From Candidatus Aegiribacteria sp. (GTDB lineage Bacteria; Fermentibacterota; Fermentibacteria; Fermentibacterales; JCC-6): DNA of 7,887 nucleotides. The stretch spans positions 1 to 7,887 of the forward strand of contig DAOWNO010000082.1 in NCBI GenBank assembly GCA_030642525.1, given 5' to 3'. Positions within the stretch are counted from its first letter, which is position 1, and each line of letters begins with the position of its first letter. The notes under the pieces are model-generated. The model was given only the letters and a program-made list of their open reading frames with translations. It did no database searches and had not been told where the DNA came from. Below, piece by piece: positions 6,188 to 7,887 of the stretch. Made by a program: the position numbers and the translations under genes.

Positions 6188-6895
6188 TTGGGTTTACGCC
6201 GTTTATCCTGGGAGGATATCCTGGATACGGTTACCCTGCTGTCTGATGTTGAACCGGAAGCCTATGATGTTTTCTTTTACATGCTCAGTCCTGAATACTG
6301 GGATTCACTCGATATGATGGATACTGTGCTTGCTGATTCAATAAGCGACAGAGATCGAATAATCCTTAGTGCCAGTAGCAGTCATGCCTGCTGGACTGTT
6401 CCTTTCGAGGCAGGCGAGCAGATACTGGTGGAATACAGCATGGAATACTACCTCGGTCACGATTTTACTGAATTGTCCTACGATCTCACATATCCGCTCT
6501 ATACCGGAGCATCCTGGTCCGGTCCCATCGGGAATGGGCGGATCTTTGTCATTCCACGTGGAGATATGGGGATCAAGGACTTTATAAGCTGGAACTCGAC
6601 TTCTATGCCTGAGGCGATCTACGAAGAAAAATACTTGTTCTCACCGCTTCCTGAAATTGTTAACTTTCCAGAGTTTGAGTTAACACATCTTTTTGATATT
6701 CAGGATATGGAGATAGAAGATGCTCTAATCTGGCTGTTCCATGATTTCGAGCCGGTGGTTTCAAGTGGCGGCTGGATGTACTATTTCGAAAGCTCAACTG
6801 ATCAGGATGCCATATATCACGCTGAAATGTACGAAGACGGTTCTGCAAACTGGCCCTCAAATCTTAGAGTGATAGTTAAGAATGGCGGTTCATGA
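6188..6895 (+). CDS. Body of a putative secreted protein, DUF4424-like pattern, N-terminus displaced by frameshift
   Basis: 235 residues from TTG 6188, but the open frame extends back to 6071 and probably belongs to the signal peptide at 6034, giving about 286 residues if repaired. Acidic and aromatic-rich, with no membrane segment in the body. From the TTG, PFEAGEQILVEY (72-83) and LYTGASWSGPIG (104-115) match the proline-Gly-Glu strand and TG-x-x-W-x-G-x-I-G turn seen in DUF4424-type exported beta-rich proteins. ALIWLFHDFEP (179-189) matches their W-x-F-x-x-F-x-P segment. I recall this pattern without a search, so the family link is an inference. One Cys only. No catalytic motif is visible; function unknown. 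It lies beyond the terminator and is probably a separate transcription unit. Confidence 0.65.
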   Translation: MGLRRLSWEDILDTVTLLSDVEPEAYDVFFYMLSPEYWDSLDMMDTVLADSISDRDRIILSASSSHACWTVPFEAGEQILVEYSMEYYLGHDFTELSYDLTYPLYTGASWSGPIGNGRIFVIPRGDMGIKDFISWNSTSMPEAIYEEKYLFSPLPEIVNFPEFELTHLFDIQDMEIEDALIWLFHDFEPVVSSGGWMYYFESSTDQDAIYHAEMYEDGSANWPSNLRVIVKNGGS

Positions 6896-7286
6896 TATCT
6901 GTGATGTTTCTTCTGAACAGGGATGGATGAACTGTGAAAGATCAGCAAAATACTTATGAAATCAACTGAACAAATCCCGCAATGAAAAAGGAGTGCGTTT
7001 CCTTTGGTTATTCCGGTTCTATTCTGTGGACAGTGAGTATAATGACGGATAAAGGGCAGTTCGATCTGATGGCTGACCGCAGCGAAGTGAAAGCAGGAGG
7101 ATTCGCAAATGAATTCTCTTCGCTCGTTTCCAGACCCGTAGACGATTTTACCATAGGGACGTAATCCTGAAAAGAGCGGGTAAACACAAGTGTGAATCCT
7201 GGTGCTGTATTCTTGACTGTTTCGGACTGAGAATATATTATTTCAGTGATTAGGAGCAGTAATTTCTTTACTGAAAAAAGTAGTTA

Positions 7287-7316
7287 TTGACATGGTCTTT
7301 CACATACTATTAGATA
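7287..7316 (+). promoter_or_regulatory. Candidate promoter for the mvhD-like gene
   Basis: Perfect TTGACA at 7287-7292, then after 17-18 bases a weak -10 (TTAGAT at 7310, or TAGATA at 7311). The -10 runs directly into a 20-base palindrome. Transcription would start near 7322, leaving a leader of about 150 bases. Confidence 0.5.
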
Positions 7317-7333
7317 TTCGAATATTCGAATAT
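7314..7333. promoter_or_regulatory. Perfect 20-base palindromic operator candidate
   Basis: ATATTCGAATATTCGAATAT is its own reverse complement. It is built from two tandem copies of ATTCGAAT (7316-7331) and is followed by a third, one-mismatch copy ATTAGAAT (7332-7339); a 7-base relative ATTAGAT (7309-7315) precedes it. It covers the -10/start region of the candidate promoter, the classic place for a repressor. TTCGAA-centred AT-rich dyads are typical of ArsR/SmtB-family sites, but no such regulator is in the window. Confidence 0.55.
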
Positions 7334-7399
7334 TAGAATTAAGTTATCTCTATGCTTGAATGATCTCTGACAGAGTTGATCAGGCAGCAAACTATCACA

Positions 7400-7418
7400 A
7401 CTTCTGGTAACCAGAAGT
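7400..7418. repeat. Palindrome ACTTCTGGT-A-ACCAGAAGT in the leader
   Basis: Perfect 9-base arms around a single central A, 54 bases ahead of the mvhD-like start codon. Without a T-run after it, it is not a terminator. It could be a second operator or an RNA hairpin in the leader. Confidence 0.45.
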
Positions 7419-7471
7419 AACAGACAATAGTGTACGTTTGTTAATTTTCAGGAATGCATGTACGGGGGAGA

Positions 7472-7887
7472 ATGAAAGAAAAAGCAAAGGCAGAATTCGT
7501 TCCTTCAATAGTGGGTTTTCTTTGTAACTGGTGCACCTACGCAGCAGCAGATCTTGCCGGTTCATCAAAACTCGAACTTCCCCCGTCGTTCACGGTGATA
7601 AGAGTAATGTGTTCCAGCAGAATCGATCACAATCTCCTTCTTTCAACTTATTTCAAGGGTGCCGACGGTATTCTGGTCGCGGGGTGCCATCCCGGTGACT
7701 GTCACTACGGTGAGGGTAACTATTACGCCAGGCGAAGATTCGCTCTGCTTAAAAAGGTTATGGAGACCCTCAACCTCGACACGGACAGACTGCAGCTCTC
7801 CTGGATATCTGCAGCGGAAGGAAAACGCTATGCTGATGTTGTTAACGAATTCACGGAGAAGATAAAGGAACTGGGACCGAATCCCAT
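7472..7887 (+). CDS. mvhD: MvhD/HdrABC-MvhD-type iron-sulfur electron-transfer subunit (3' partial)
   Basis: 138 codons are present and the frame is still open at the window end. The text follows the methyl-viologen-reducing hydrogenase delta-subunit family: VGFLCNWCTYAAADLAG, IRVMCSSRID, GADGILVAGCHPGDCHYGEGNYYARRR, WISAAEGKRYADVVNEF. Cysteines C18, C21, C47, C72 and C77 are the family's conserved set, proposed to hold a [2Fe-2S] cluster. MvhD/FlpD passes electrons from a hydrogenase or formate dehydrogenase to heterodisulfide-reductase-like HdrA in flavin-based bifurcation. ATG 7472 follows GGGGG after 3 bases (GGGGGAG abuts it); an in-frame ATG at 7454 is possible but has CAGGA directly against it and lies ahead of the family N-terminus. 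The usual length is about 140 residues, so it is nearly complete unless fused. Partners such as hdrA would lie to the right. Confidence 0.9.
   Translation, partial: MKEKAKAEFVPSIVGFLCNWCTYAAADLAGSSKLELPPSFTVIRVMCSSRIDHNLLLSTYFKGADGILVAGCHPGDCHYGEGNYYARRRFALLKKVMETLNLDTDRLQLSWISAAEGKRYADVVNEFTEKIKELGPNP

Larger units (their letters stand above)
6896..7471. other. Long intergenic region with promoter, palindromes and leader of the mvhD-like gene
   Basis: No convincing gene. A 60-codon open frame (6982-7164) has no ribosome site and no recognisable content; it may be a gene remnant. From 7220 on the DNA is AT-rich and rich in dyads: ACTGAGA/TTTCAGT (loop 8, ending near 7245), CAGTAA-n5-TTACTG (about 7257-7273), the 20-base palindrome at 7314-7333, CTCTG-A-CAGAG (7365-7375) and the 9-1-9 palindrome at 7400-7418. 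I see no tRNA, riboswitch or terminator. Confidence 0.5.

Noticed and set aside
5926..6246. 106-codon plus-strand frame as an independent gene
   Set aside because: Its first part lies in the satP terminator and has no ribosome site; only the part from ATG 6034 (signal peptide) looks genuine.
6982..7164. 60-codon plus-strand frame MKKECVSFGYSG...
   Set aside because: No ribosome site, no recognisable motif, low-complexity context; could be a remnant, but not supportable as a gene.
7316..7339. Tandem 8-mers as a CRISPR array or iteron origin
   Set aside because: Only two exact and one or two degenerate copies without spacers, no rep or cas gene, and they overlap a promoter-like sequence.

Overview
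The window reads as chromosomal DNA of moderate GC from a bacterium: AcpS with its acyl carrier protein, a two-component pair, and clear Shine-Dalgarno sites, with TTG used as a start codon at least twice. An MvhD-type iron-sulfur protein at the right edge points to an anaerobe with hydrogenase/heterodisulfide-reductase-type electron transfer. I cannot place the phylum; an uncultured lineage is plausible.

Left part (46-1334, minus strand): a soluble histidine kinase and a receiver-only response regulator, overlapping by 4 bases. No DNA-binding output domain is present. A 295-base divergent intergenic region (1335-1629) separates the pair from the next block and holds a candidate kinase promoter and short inverted repeats.

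Centre (1630-5913, plus strand): a tight five-gene run, acpS - acsA - carrier protein - kbl - satP, with gaps of 16 to 47 bases, ending at a probable terminator (5935-5965). AcpS can make the carrier protein active, AcsA-type ligase activates acetate, Kbl joins acetyl and glycine (or cleaves 2-amino-3-oxobutyrate), and SatP moves acetate across the membrane. All five steps concern the acetyl group. A discrete carrier protein beside a Kbl is unexpected, because Kbl normally works with free CoA. The set resembles the SPT/ACP/acyl-ACP-synthetase logic of bacterial sphingolipid clusters, but for a C2 unit. This is the most interesting part of the window; its direction (aminoketone synthesis or acetate-producing glycine/threonine breakdown) is not decided by the sequence.

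Right part (5914-7887): a secreted protein whose signal peptide and body lie in different frames (frameshift or sequence error), then about 575 bases without a convincing gene. The far part of that gap carries a good -35 box, a perfect 20-base palindrome made of tandem 8-mers at the expected -10/start site, and a long leader with a second palindrome. The leader runs into an MvhD-like gene cut by the window end.
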